DNA of 64,000 bases from Litoditis marina. Taxonomy: Eukaryota > Nematoda > Chromadorea > Rhabditida > Rhabditidae. The stretch is from NCBI GenBank assembly GCA_964036275.1, contig OZ038436.1, forward strand, positions 11,621,904 through 11,685,903, read 5' to 3'. Shown here in pieces: positions 11,555-23,000 of the stretch. The position numbers were made by a program, and so were the translations under genes. How positions within the stretch are numbered: position 1 is the stretch's first letter; every line of letters starts with the position of its first letter. The notes beneath the pieces were generated by a model. The model was not told the origin of the DNA and made no database searches. It worked only from the letters and a program-made list of their open reading frames with translations.

Positions 11555-14500
11555 TCTCCCTCTCGTCTCCCCATTCATTCGTATCTAATGCTTCCGCAGC
11601 TGTTTGCGACTTTCCCACGCGCACTTTCAGTTTTTCGCGCCCCTATAAAAACAATCCATTGTCGTTGTTTTTTGCCCTATTAGCGAGGCGAGACTGAAAC
11701 GGGTTTAGCTATGGCGATTCCGGGTTAGTAAGATTAAAAACAAGCACTTTCTGTTGAACATGATTGAATTGCAGGGGTGACTTTTTTCTATTCATTGTTT
11801 TAGACAGTGGAGGTCTTAAGTTTTGTGGTCACCTCTGCTAAATAGGCTGCAAAAATGGGTTCGAAATTAAGACATTTTTGTGCGAAACCTTTGAATTTTG
11901 TGTTTTTAGAGAGGTCATTATGTAGAGTTGATAAATTTGAAGTTGTTCAATTGTTAAAGCATGGATTTCTTTGCCAATATGAGCTGTATCTATTTGATGT
12001 GCGAGTGCGATAGAACTAATAGAACCAAAAGAAGAACTGATCGATTGTTTATTAAATATTTATTCCCGCACTGTACAAATAGGCGATGACGATGATCAGT
12101 ATCCGGGCGCAGTCCTGGGTGGTGGGCAGTGTTCGCAGCCGCCACCCTCCCCCGTCTCTCCGAGGGGTCCCTGTTCTCCCGGATTTCCCGGCTGACCGGG
12201 CACTCCGTCGGCGCCGGCGTCTCCGGGAGGTCCCTGGGGTCCGTCGGGTCCGGGCGAACCGGCAGTTCCGGGTGGTCCCTGGATTCCCGGGGAACCGGGA
12301 GATCCGGGAGGTCCTGGTGGTCCGGCGGGTACCTCGATTTCCTCGAGGATTCCGGGTGCTCCGGGCTCTCCGGGTTGTCCGTCCTCTCCGTCGAGACCGG
12401 CCGGTCCCTCGGGTCCGGGCTCTCCGGGAAGACCTGGCATACCCGGTTGACCGGGCTGGCCGTCTTGTCCGTTGTCTCCTCTGGGCCCCTTTGGTCCCTC
12501 TCTTCCGGGAGGTCCCGGGGGTCCGGCGGGACAGTCGAAGCAGAAATCGTCGGCGGTGGGCTGTTGCTCGGGTCCGGCGTCGGGCCCATTCTCTCCGTTG
12601 GGTCCGTTTTCCCCGTCTTTTCCGTCGTGTCCGTCTGGACCGGGGGGACCGGGAGGTCCGGCCAGACCGGACTTGCACGAACAGCACTGCGCCTCGACGG
12701 CCGGCTTGTGCACTGGTTCGGGGCTCTCGACGCCCGCGTCGTCTGGAAAACAAGTAAATAAGCTAATGGTGCATCATATCGCTTGTATTGACGAAGTTTG
12801 TAGGTTCGAATTAGTATTCCATGGTATTTGGTCTTTCTCTATTAGTTTCTCGCTTGCTCGGTAGTACGATAAGCGTGGAATTGATGTTTGTATTCGATTA
12901 ATCGGAATCTCCGTTGAAGGCCTGGTGTTTAAACACAAAAGCCATTACTGACTATCTTGAGTTGATTATTGGAATATTTACAATGGATTCGGATGTTTCT
13001 GTGCATTCTATGTTGATAAAACAAATTAAAGAAGTAAACGACTAACCCTCACTGGAACCTCCAAAGTCATATCCGGCCTGTCGCTTGTGGATCTGTTTTC
13101 CTCTGACTCCTACCACCTGTTGCATTCGCTCGTATTGGGACAAGAGGCCGGTGGTGCGGTGGCGACAGAAATCAACCTGACGAATTATGATAATATAATT
13201 GTAGTCAACACAATACATACCAAGTAGGTGATTGTGACACCGTTTTCTTGTTGTTGAAATATAATTCGGTGTAATATTTATGGTTTGAAGTAGCTTTATT
13301 TATGGTTTGATGTGAGAATTAGAAGTTTCGCGGTAGAATTGAACTGAAAGATGAAATATTTCGTCTGATTCGGATGGTGTTGCTGATCGGCCTCCTTAGC
13401 TAGATATCTATTCGTACCTCGGTTTGTAGGGTGGATTGCACATGTTGCATGTAGTTGTACAGCGATGGAATTGCAACAATGCACGTCAATGTGGCGACAG
13501 TACTGAAACACTTGGTCGATGAACGCGACAGATGAGTTTCGGGGGAAAAAGAATGGTTTTAAACAGTTCGTAACCGAGTTACAATGGTTTCTAAATCATT
13601 TTTGAATTACTATTTTCGACAATCTCGTGGATGAAAACTGCAAATGAAAGCTGATATAAAACCCGAAATTCTAGGTGTCGCATGAGTGTACGATTCGAGA
13701 AGTCAAAGCTGACGGATGAATAAAGCCACAAAGTTGGTACCAGTACAGAAGTATAGGGGATATATGATGGCCGTACCTGATGCATATTCCAAAAAAGGCG
13801 ACCTTTCGCAGTCCCTCTGCCTCGTGGTAGAGCTCTTTCTCACTCTTCGAATACATTTGGAAGGGGAAGGGGAGTTGGAATGTAGAAATCAACTTCTCAT
13901 CATCTCCGCTAATCCTCGTCCATTTATACACTTCGAAGCACTTGGGATTCGATCCGCTCCGTTTCGATTTTCTCGTTTCCGTCCGGCTGGGAACATGTCG
14001 GCGCGCGGGGTCAGCGCTAGTGGGGTGGCAAAAAACCCGCGCGCGCTCAAACGTCTCACCCGAGCGTCTGGTCATCCGGGATTCTGATGATGGATACTGC
14101 TACAAGCACGAGTGAGATGTGACTTCTTTGCGAACGTAGCCTATTTGGACATAAGTTTGTCTTGATTTTGCCTATCAATTAGACCGATTCTCCCTTTCCG
14201 TCCATGAAAACATGTCGACGCACGGGGTGAAAAAACCGTCTCACCCCGCGCGCGCCACTGGATTGCTCGAGAACATCCGGGATTTCGACAACGGATAGGT
14301 TCATCGGTGTTTGTAACATAATCAGAGTTACAAACTAATATATTGGTACATGGCGCATATGACGACATTGAGTACGACAGAACTGTCGTTTATATTTGCG
14401 CTCACCTTATAGCAACCAGGTGCAACATTTGAATGCTCATAATCAATGGGCGATCTCAACGAATCGGGGTGAACATAGGATAGGGTTCGATTTTGCCTAA

Positions 14501-17500
14501 GTACATGTTGCGTGTGGAAGATGTGTTCATGTAGTTTGATCCGATTATCTCTTTCGAAATGGGAGAATGGTGATCGTGATGTGTTGACATGTTTCATTAA
14601 AGTTTTAATTTTAAAATTGTCAATAAGGGCTGCAACTGTCGACTACTAAATACTAACTGTTTCGTGGTAATCGTAGTTGGGTGTGAGAGTCACGACTACT
14701 ACAGGGGGCTCATATCTACCCCGATATTGCACAATTTCCCAGATCCAACGTAGGGCGACGTTGTAGGTTGGTTCATTGCTTCCCCCAATTTGCCTCAATG
14801 TCGAAATTTTAAACAGCCCCAGTGTTCGACCTTTTGTGCACAACAAAGTCGCCTTCTGTATGTTTCACATGTTGTATATTTATCTATTATCTTACAACTC
14901 TCCATCCATCTTCTTTCGTACTTTTGCTGAAAGTGAAAGTACCTAACTGTTGCCAGTTTGCTTTCCAGTTGTCAAGTTTACTTTAACCATTACTTTTCGG
15001 TACTTATTGATCTTTTTTCAGACTGAGTTCCATGGGCGAAAAGGAGAGAGCCATCTATGGTCAGGCGAGGGTCATACTGTCACAACTGCGCAGCCAGGTG
15101 AACAAGGTATGTTGCCAGCCGCCATACACTTATTCTACATTGATTTCACAGACCAGTAAAGTTCGACTATTCGACAAAGAGAAGTCAGTTACATGTGAAC
15201 ACGTGAAACATAATGCTTATGCATCATAGAACATAGACAGATTGGATTTTCTTGTTTTCGGCAAAAAAGTAGTCCGTTTCACGGTTTTGTTTCTGGCTAT
15301 TCGGACCACTTCATGAGGTATGATTGATTTGTTCTTTCATTAATATATTTACATGTGAAACTGTGAGACTATTACTATGCTGAAACGGGTAACGGGTATT
15401 TAGTAAACCGTCAGTCAACCGTCAACCGGGTGTTCTTTTCATGGATTTATGTTATTTCATTCACAGTTTTTCTGCTCCAAAACTCCGTGGAATTCAGCGA
15501 ATTCGGCAAGATTTTCAGTTCTTGGCTAATTTCGGCCGGATAATATCTTTCGGAACCATGTTTGCGTTTCTTCCACAAACATTCTCTTCGTTCTATGAAA
15601 ATAAGTGCAGATTAGCGGCTATTTCTTTTTTCGCGAGAACGTAGTTTCGGTCGCAGATGGCTGGAAGAGATAGGGTGGCCGTGGCTAGAGGCTAGATATT
15701 ACTGCTATTAGAAGAATCTACAATTGGTAGGGAATAGGATTAGATATATTAGGTGAGAGGGTGAGGTGCGCATATAACCTGTACAAATTCCACCTTCGGT
15801 CTCAGTCTCAGATGACTAGAAACTATAGAGTGGCTTGAAATGGCACATTCACATGAACAATGCGATAAGTTCGGATTAAATTTCAAATGTTCTGGGAATC
15901 GCCTGTTTCGATCGAAAGGGGACAAGTTCAATTATTCAGCTTCAGATATCGCCTAATTTTTGCGAGGCAACAAAAAATGCACGAAAACTGCAGGAGGCCT
16001 AATTATGAAAGAAAGTCACGTAACATTCAAAAATGTTCTGTAGTGTAATCTATGCCCTTACGTGCTAGTTTTATTCGTTCAGTTCATATGGAACACGTGT
16101 TAATCGCGAATAAACTTTATGTCCTTGTATTCTGCTCGATGGTGTAGTCTCACATTTCCAGCTGATTCTGCGTCGTCCTGTGCAATTTCCGTGGGCTCAG
16201 GCGAAGATAATGGAGAGCGGAGACCTGAGGGTGGTACCCGTCTCGGAGGAGGAGACACACGGGGGTAGATACAAACTACATTAGAGAGAGGGAGAGAGAG
16301 AGATAGATAAAGAGAGAGAGAGAGATAAAGAGAGAGTAGGTGGGAGGAGAGGAAGAGAGAGGGGGAGGGAGAGAGACTAGGAGACACATGGGGCACATGG
16401 GGTCAGATACAAACTACAACTTAGAGACTAGAAAGAGGGAGAGAGAGAGAGAGAGTAGGTAAGGGGAAGAGAAAGAGAGAGAGAGAGAGAGAGGTATATA
16501 GACAGATGGTAGGTGGTAGAAAGAGAGATAGATATAGAGAGATAAGGAGCGAGGGAGATAGGAGAGCGAGGGACTGCGTGTGAAAATTGGCTCCGTCTCC
16601 GAAGTTACGTGTAATGCCACGTCACGTGAAGCTTGGAACGTGTGTCGAACGTGTTCCAATCGGAAAATGGTACCGTTTTAAGAATATGTGTATGTTACTG
16701 GGGTGGAATGGCGTTGTTTCATTTGTGTATTTTTGCAGAGAAGCTGGTTCGCAAGGTGACCAATGGGAAGGTGGCATTCCGTCGATATTTGGGAAACAGC
16801 AATGGAGTCGATATTACAGATGGTTAGTATACTAATCATAATAATAGTAAGAAAAAATAATAGTTGTGATGTTTCACGGCAACTATTTAAGTCGTGTGCC
16901 AGTTTTTAGTACGTATGAAACGGAAGTTTGTGGCGAATTCTTTATTCAACCCGGTATTTCGTTCCCCCTCTCAGTTAAACATTAACCGGGTTAACCCTTT
17001 TGTTAACCACTGATTAACTAAAATAACCCGGTCAACGGTTAATGGTTAACTGAGAGGGTTAACGAAATACCGGGTTCCTTGTGGAATTTTCCAGCTGATC
17101 AGGTTACTGTGGTAGAGCAGTTACGAATTTTCGACTACGGTTTGATATTTATAACATATAACATATAACATATAACATGATATATATTTATGTATTTCAG
17201 CGGACACCCTGAATAGAATGCAGGCCGTGCACGCATTTCTACTGGAAATGGAGAGTTGTGTGGAGAAGTCGGGGCAGCCGTTCCCTTTTGTAATGACAGC
17301 CGGCTCGTCGAGGTGGGTCTCCCTCTATCTGTCTCTCTTTCTCCTCTCCCTCCCGCTATTAGTAGTTTCAATCTCTACCTCTGTGATTTGCTTTCTATCT
17401 GTCTCTCTCTCTCTCTCTCATGTGCTTTTCCTTCTTTCTCTCTCCTCTTTTTCTCTACTCGAGCCGCTATTTTCATTCGTTGTTTGTGGAGAATTACTCC

Positions 17501-17682
17501 ACAATAAAGCTATAACATAACGGGTAGTCTTCGAAAAGGAACCCGGTTTGCTTGCTATCAAAATTTTTCTGGCTCTACAGTCTAGTTTGTCAGAGTACGA
17601 TTGTCGACTGTTACAGTATCTTTCTTTTTGTGATTCGTGTCTGTCGTTTTCTCTGCGTGTGTCTATGTTTATCTCTCTCTTC

Positions 17683-17754
<72 letters not shown>

Positions 17755-19029
17755 CCCTCTCTCCTCTGTCTTTCTCTATTCCAATAGTTGCAGTACCCCC
17801 TCACCGACCGCCTCTTCTCGAGTCCAATCGGCCATCGGATCAAGGTCCCGACTGTTCACCAATCAGGTTGGTTAAAGCTTGACGTCGTTGAATATTTCTT
17901 ACCAGCCGATGCGGTTTGTATTGAAGATAAGAGAGACGCATAGATGGGCTACCTCGGTTGATCGACGGAGCGTGAACGTTTCCGTGAAAACTAGCGGACA
18001 TAACTGACAGCTCCGAAATTTAGTGCAGCTTTCGAAAATCACCTAAACAGGGTTAAAAGCCTAACGCTAACCATTCGCCTATATGTTGCTCTTCCTGCTG
18101 ATTAGTGTTACCAACGTAAATAACAACTGGGTCCTTTGCTGTCTTTGTTGTTGAAATGTCTGTTGCAGGTCTCGCTGCCGATGCCTTCTATGGCCTCTGC
18201 GCCGGCCACAATCGACCGTCGACCCCCGTTGACCGAATTGCGACAGGGAGTTAGGGCGGCAGGAGAAAGACACGACGAATACGCCATCAAGGATGTTAGT
18301 TGGTGGTTTTTTGGTTGTGGTACATAACTAGTAACGTTTTTTTTCTCGGTTGCCTGGGTAGGTGACTGGTTGGTAACCTGAAATTCAAGAGAACGGGTTA
18401 CCCTCCGAATTTTGGTTTTAGGTTACTGAGTTACTGTCACACATCACACTATGCAATAGAATATGTTCAGTAATGATTCGCTGTTCCTTCAGATTGGTCG
18501 TAGCTGTTTTTCGGTGAAACACACGGGTGATGGTCGATTTCTGCGAATGTCGACGGCCGTCCCAAATCTTTTGATCTACCGCCCGAATGAATTTGACCCC
18601 GCGAAGGAGGAAAGGTAGTTTTTTGCTGATCCCCTCATTTTTTCTCGCTTTCCCTTATTTCTCATCCGGGTTTTCCAATTTTCATCTTTACCCACAGGTT
18701 TAGTTTTCTCTCGTTATTTTTGAACATGCCCAGTAACTTTGCGGCTCCTAATCTTCACAGTTAACTGAAAGTTTGGTCAGTAACATGTTGGTTAGGTTAG
18801 TGTTAAAAAGAGGGAAAAATTGTATGATTTGCCCGTTTGTGCACATGAATAACAGCATTTCCTTACGTTTGTACTCATTGTTGATTAGAACAACTGTTCA
18901 TATAAGACATTTTTGTGATGTTTCAGATTCAGCGTGAAAGAAGTGATTCCACGTGAAGCACGTGACCTGGTGGATAAACTGAAGGTCGTTCTCAGGGAAA
19001 GAAGACTGAACTCGGCACGACGGGTTTAG
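4298..19029 (+). CDS. PLK4: Polo-like kinase 4 (SAK/PLK4), about 25 exons
   Basis: Ser/Thr kinase that triggers centriole duplication. Exons: 4298-4321, 4472-4564, 4879-4968, 5245-5356, 5835-5962, 6283-6371, 6777-6874, 7051-7143, 7407-7510, 8670-8795, 9020-9088, 9350-9430, 9717-9818, 10238-10293, 10659-10746, 10850-10951, 11181-11281, 15022-15106, 16162-16264, 16739-16822, 17201-17312, 17788-17866, 18169-18294, 18493-18614, 18927-19029; total 2370 nt, 789 aa. Kinase domain about residues 9-265: [17 protein letters not shown]-loop, VALKK lysine, HRDLSAGN catalytic loop (PLK4-type, lacking the usual HRDLK lysine), CDFGLA, APE as MAPELLGG. After a basic disordered linker, the cryptic polo-box region opens with PLSTKRL, like human PLNTLRL, then GNLIFEQ and [11 protein letters not shown], and continues to about 16-17.3 kb. 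A C-terminal polo box runs [15 protein letters not shown] to [12 protein letters not shown]. The intron 11282-15021 holds an antisense collagen gene. Exons in the linker (8.6-10.3 kb) are least certain. Confidence 0.93.
7681..7772 (+). pseudogene. Decayed duplicate of PLK4 exon 9
   Basis: The stretch encoding [20 protein letters not shown] is a diverged copy of the second half of exon 9 (7440-7510, [20 protein letters not shown]), 240 nt downstream. The copy has lost the GT donor at the equivalent position, so it is probably not spliced in. It indicates a tandem duplication of exon plus flanking intron. Confidence 0.75.
8475..8637. repeat. Inverted repeat of TTTTACTGCAGT-type units
   Basis: Arms around 8525-8565 and 8585-8625 (containing GTAGCGACACCGTACTAC and its near complement) can form a long hairpin ending just before PLK4 exon 10. 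Upstream, shorter TTTTACTGCAGT units repeat in tandem. Foldback element or MITE remnant; no coding content. Confidence 0.7.
10092..10143 (+). pseudogene. Duplicate of the PLK4 exon-10 3' end
   Basis: About 50 nt encoding [16 protein letters not shown] plus the donor GTTAGA repeat the end of exon 10 (8746-8795, [16 protein letters not shown]) with few changes. The donor is intact, but reading in from the nearest acceptor (about 10086) in phase 0 meets a stop, so I leave it out of the main model. It could be an alternative exon if another acceptor is used. Confidence 0.65.
11485..11550 (+). repeat. (TC)n microsatellite
   Basis: Nearly pure TC dinucleotide tract about 200 nt downstream of the PLK4 exon 17 donor. 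The Leu/Ser repeat frames through it are artefacts. Confidence 0.95.
12042..12068 (-). terminator. Collagen polyadenylation signals
   Basis: Read on the minus strand, two overlapping AATAAA-type hexamers follow the collagen stop codon by about 30-50 nt. Confidence 0.6.
12096..13856 (-). CDS. Nematode cuticle collagen, four exons
   Basis: Secreted structural collagen of the cuticle. Exons in transcript order: 13856-13777, 13502-13418, 13176-13047, 12742-12096; total 942 nt, 313 aa. An N-terminal signal-anchor-like hydrophobic segment (KVAFFGICI joined to [19 protein letters not shown]) is followed by the hallmark [12 protein letters not shown] of the Col_cuticle_N domain. A basic KQIHKRQ site, a likely subtilisin-type processing site, comes next. 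Then come Gly-X-Y blocks interrupted by cysteine clusters ([16 protein letters not shown] and a C-terminal [10 protein letters not shown]). The layout and length are those of the C. elegans col family. The gene lies wholly inside the PLK4 intron 11282-15021 on the opposite strand. Its coding exon is much more GC-rich than its surroundings, as expected for Gly/Pro codons. A TATA box lies 65 nt upstream of the ATG. Confidence 0.96.
13921..13928 (-). promoter_or_regulatory. TATA box of the collagen gene
   Basis: The minus strand reads TATAAATG 65 nt upstream of the collagen start codon, a suitable distance for a short 5' leader. Confidence 0.6.
13963..14297 (-). promoter_or_regulatory. Tandemly duplicated upstream block of the collagen gene
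   Basis: Two related blocks of roughly 115-130 bp (13963-14095 and 14181-14297) share TTTCCGTCC, AACATGTCG, a CGCGGGGT-type segment, CGCGCGCGC and CATCCGGGATT in the same order. They lie directly upstream of the collagen TATA box and are much more GC-rich than the neighbourhood. A duplicated enhancer or promoter module is a reasonable inference; a decayed repeat is the alternative. Confidence 0.5.
16285..16570 (+). repeat. Compound (GA)n tract
   Basis: Two long GA-rich stretches separated by a near-repeat of CACATGGGG...AGATACAAACTACA (16265 and 16404), starting about 20 nt after the PLK4 exon 19 donor. Confidence 0.9.
16948..17077. mobile_element. Foldback element
   Basis: Arms AACCCGGTATTTCGTT...CCCTCTCAGTTAA and the complement TTAACTGAGAGGG...AACGAAATACCGGGTT enclose GGTTAA-rich sequence, all within a PLK4 intron. 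About 130 bp, MITE-like, no coding content. Confidence 0.75.
17325..17470 (+). repeat. CT-rich tract after PLK4 exon 21
   Basis: Interrupted TCTC-rich sequence beginning about a dozen bases after the exon 21 donor. Confidence 0.8.
17680..17780 (+). repeat. (TC)n microsatellite before PLK4 exon 22
   Basis: Long TC tract ending just before the exon 22 acceptor, so it also forms that acceptor's polypyrimidine tract. Confidence 0.95.
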
Positions 19030-20010
19030 CTCATGTTTTCAGTTGTTACATTATCGTGACAGAATAGTAACCGACAACAAGTAACCGATTAGACGTTTTC
19101 GCCCTTTTTCATGAATACTTCGGTTACTCTTGATATCGGTTACTGTTTGGTTACTTTTGTTGTCACATTTGATATTTCTTAGCGACCAAATTGTAATCAG
19201 CATAGAGATTAAAACGGAATTCAGGCAGTTCAATGTATCATCGAACTTTTAGTCAGCTGATCGATAAGCATCTTTAACATACTGGCGTATGGGTTGAATT
19301 GGGATTTGTAGTAGGGAGTATGAACCTGTCTTTCGGTGGTCTGTCCTTGCATTTTTACTACGAAATTGAGTTGTATGGGAGCATGATTACATATAATATA
19401 CATATCATTGCCTTAGTTCTAGTGAAACCATTACAGTTTGCTTGAATGAGAAGTAAATATCATAATAGGTTTTTGTGTGTTTACTTTCATGAGAAATGGT
19501 ATTTGACGAATTCTTTCAGTTTCTGTAACGTATTGTGTAGTTTGTTTTTCCAATTGTTTCTTTTTGTGTTGTTTAATGGATTTTTATTCTGGCTATATAA
19601 TGTAATCATCAGTTGTAGTGCGTATGCGGCGGTTCATAAAGTATTATTTGATCTGGAGTTCTTTTTGTCGAGTTGACAAGGTTTTGACCAGTCGTTCGTA
19701 TCTATTCAATCTCTGCATCAGTCGCATGTTTCGGTCGCATTACATAACAACCAGTTTCAATACAACATTAGTAAGTTCTTCTCATAATATGGTTTTAAAG
19801 TTCATGTGTATGATCGATGGGTATTTGGATTATTATTACTTTCAAATCCACTAGTAGAATTATGTTTTAATTATTGGATTACTATTACTGTACTCTTTGA
19901 TTCCCTGTAAGGTAATTAGAGGTTTGTCAGGTAATTAGATTTTTGTAAGGTAATTAGATTGAATAATTTGTATTACAACTCTAAATATTGAAGATATTTG
20001 AATGTATTTC
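19030..20010. other. Intergenic region PLK4-BRD8
   Basis: AT-rich, with no convincing exons or repeats beyond short GGTAATTAGA units near 19910-19955. It carries the PLK4 3'UTR and BRD8 upstream sequences. At almost 1 kb it is too long for a classical nematode operon spacing. Confidence 0.5.
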
Positions 20011-20018
20011 CATTGCAG
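20004..20018 (+). promoter_or_regulatory. Acceptor 7 nt upstream of the BRD8 start
   Basis: TTTCCATTGCAG ends 7 nt before the ATG. Candidate spliced-leader acceptor. Confidence 0.5.
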
Positions 20019-20025
20019 ACTCGAA

Positions 20026-23000
20026 ATGGTATTCGTGAAGGGTCACCAGTTGCCGTGGAACATGCGCGAGCAGTTGCAGCTCCTCCAGCTCTACTATTCG
20101 GAGAGCGACTGGTCAGTTAGTATCGATATTCGGCTTATGAGATTCACTATTATATTTTCAAAGCAGGCCTATCTATATGGTGCCCTCTGGCCATGTTTGC
20201 AGTTCGATTCCTTTGCTTTCTCCAGTCGAAATTCGCAATTTAGGGCGCGTACTAAGGTCCAACTATAGCGGTAGCATGATCACTCCCCATGTTTGACAGT
20301 TTTTATTGTTTTTGTTATACTAACCGTGGCATGATAGAAATGGAGAAGTTGGGAAGGAAATAGAGAGAAAACTTTAAAGAGACTAACTTTAGATGAGTGT
20401 GCAGTCTTTTGTTTCAATGATACTAGAATTACGCAAGCTGCATTCACACAACTGCGCTGTTGGGTTTTATCGTGAAAAAAGTGTGTTTCAGGCCGTCACG
20501 AGCGGGGAAGATGTCAAAACAGTTCAATGAGGAGCGTGGGCGAGGATTCTTCACTCCCAAGGTATGCATATCGATCGAATATTTTTCAAAGAGTATTTTA
20601 ATCTTACACACTTCAGAAATGTAAAAATATTTTTGAAATAGAAACCCATGTTCGATTGTAATGCGTAGAACTTCAAACATGTGTATGGTGTATTGGCGAA
20701 CTTTCCCAATAGTGATTTTCCCAAAAAAGTAGCCGTTTACTTGAACCATACACAATACCGTCCCGAGTAAAGTCATTACACACCAGTAAGCTACCTGAAA
20801 GTTTACAAATTATGGCCATTTGCAGAGTTGTCAACGGGAGTTCGACCGTGTGATGTCTCTTCCCTGTCCGGGCCACGAGTCAACGGCCAGTGGGCGAGCC
20901 GGCTACAGCCACAAGGCCGTTATTGAGGCATGGATGAAACACTTGACTGAAGAGGTGAGCGGTTCGGATAACCTGGGAAGTGAGAAAGGTACCAAAATAG
21001 GTCAGATCGTCGAAGAAGCATGATAGGTTGTTGAGTATTATCTATTCATAGACATTATGAAGTTCCAGGTCCCACCTAGTTCAACGATTTTCATAACTCA
21101 TTGAACGGAACATTCAGAACAGTTGATCTTCCTCGTTCAAATTCCATACTTTTCTGCTAAAGTGTACATACGACGTACGTAGGCCGAATCATGAACGTTG
21201 CGCACTCTTAACCAGTTTTTTATGGACAAGAGTCATCTCATTGGAAGTGGAAGGTGACCAATGCAAAGTATTTTCTGTCTACTCTCTTCGAACTCTCAGA
21301 TTTGGTCTAGAAGACAAAATCACACAATCAAATGTGTTTTGTAGATCAAAAAGGAGGACGATCGATTGGAGGAATTGGATCTGGTGGAAATTCGTCGAAT
21401 CTCGGCCATGGTCGAACGGCTGTGGAACGGGAAGCCGCCACTGAACAACAGGGAAATAAGGACGATGCTGGAGGAGGCGGAGCAGGCCGATGCTAAGGTA
21501 TGAATAGCGTGGTTAATCGAGTTCAAAATTTTGAGTTTCGGGAAATTTCGAGTTTGACTCGACTCGAAAATTTTCCAGTTTTTTCTAGTCGTTCGACTTC
21601 ATCAACCCTGGGTACGAAATACGAAAGGTTATAGCCCTTTCCATTCCTACATTGATCTTCTCCATATAGTCGTCATTTTACCCATAAAGACAGCAGAGGG
21701 TACGAAAGGTACGAAATCAGTCGTAAAATACACCCTAGATCCGATAATGGCGCATGGTCACTTTTGGGGCCTGATGCGTCTGAGAAACTATGAGTGGTAG
21801 TGGTGACAGAAACACGGCGCTTTTATTTGCATAAACTCACTTTTGGTGTTGCTCTTGCTCACTTTTCTCGACCTGATTGAACAGAGTTTACGTATGTACG
21901 AAATAGGAGAGGTTATAGTCCTTTCCATTCCTACATAGATCCCCGTCATACACCGCCGAGGCTCTTATTTAATAGATTTCATAATAAACTATATCTCTAC
22001 AAAATTGTCGGTAATTTATGGAAAAGGAGTGGAAATCGCAGTTTTGGAGATGGCACATGAAAAATGTCGCTGAATTTCACGTCAATTTGTGGCCTGTTTC
22101 AGAGATCGGACCAGGAGCAGGCCGGCCTTATCTTCAATGCCTATGTGTCGCGAATCACAGAGGTCATGACTGGAGAAAAGAAGACGGTATGTTATTTGAA
22201 GGGGGGGGGGGGGGGGGGTATTCCAGTTTACCAGTAGGCACTAGCTCAACTATTTTGCCTGGAAACTTGGCTTCGTACGTTCTCCCACCATTTTGTCCAA
22301 AAACTAGGGTTTAGAGAAAATTCCGTGGTAGTGTGTTATTTATTTGAAGTATAATATGTTTCCTAACTAGAAGGGTTCCGGCTCTGACATATGTCTCTAT
22401 TCGGTTACTGATCTTTGACCTCTGACCTCTTGAAGGTGGTCCCCGGTCGTTCTCTCCCACCAACCAAGGCCTCGGTACAGTCTCCAAAAGGGGCGCAGTC
22501 GGCATTCAGATCCCCGTCACCATTCTCGTACGTTATTTCTTGAAACGCATCCGAATTTGTAGTTTGTAATTTCTCACCGAAAAGATTGTTCATGTAAGAT
22601 CTTGGGTAACACAAATAATCAGTGGAAATGAAGGGAACCAGCCTAGATTCAAAACATTTATGAGTAAACCTAGTAAACATCCATTTTCTCATGTGGAGTG
22701 TTTCCAGCAGTTTTTTGTCTCAAAACGCACACAGCGCTATTTGAGAGGCTGTTTTACCTATTTTAATGAAGTTGAGCATATCATATTGTTAGTTACATAA
22801 TCATACTTGTATGATACATGTTTTCATTTTGTAGTCTGTACTTTGTAGTTCTCCACTAAAACTGAGCATATTATGTTGTACCAGGCAAAAAAGAAATCCA
22901 TTGACACCCATTCTTATTCCATTTTGTACTTGAACGTTGATCTTTGTACTTTGTAGTTCTCCGTTGAAGTCGCCGATTCGTCCGGTGGCCGAGGCTATTC

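Noticed and set aside
11350..11683. Leu/Ser or Arg/Glu repeat proteins over CT/GA microsatellites (also 17.4-17.8, 34.0-34.6, 42.0 kb)
   Set aside because: Pure products of dinucleotide repeats, with no conserved flanks.
12052..12864. Several long overlapping frames on both strands in the collagen exon
   Set aside because: They are shadows caused by the GC-rich Gly-Pro-Pro codon periodicity; only the Gly-X-Y frame joins the upstream exons and has a family match.
15461..15532. Extra PLK4 exon after a CATTCACAG acceptor (FFCSKTPW...)
   Set aside because: Open only for a short distance with no matching donor phase; the exon at 16162-16264 fits both phase and polo-box similarity better.
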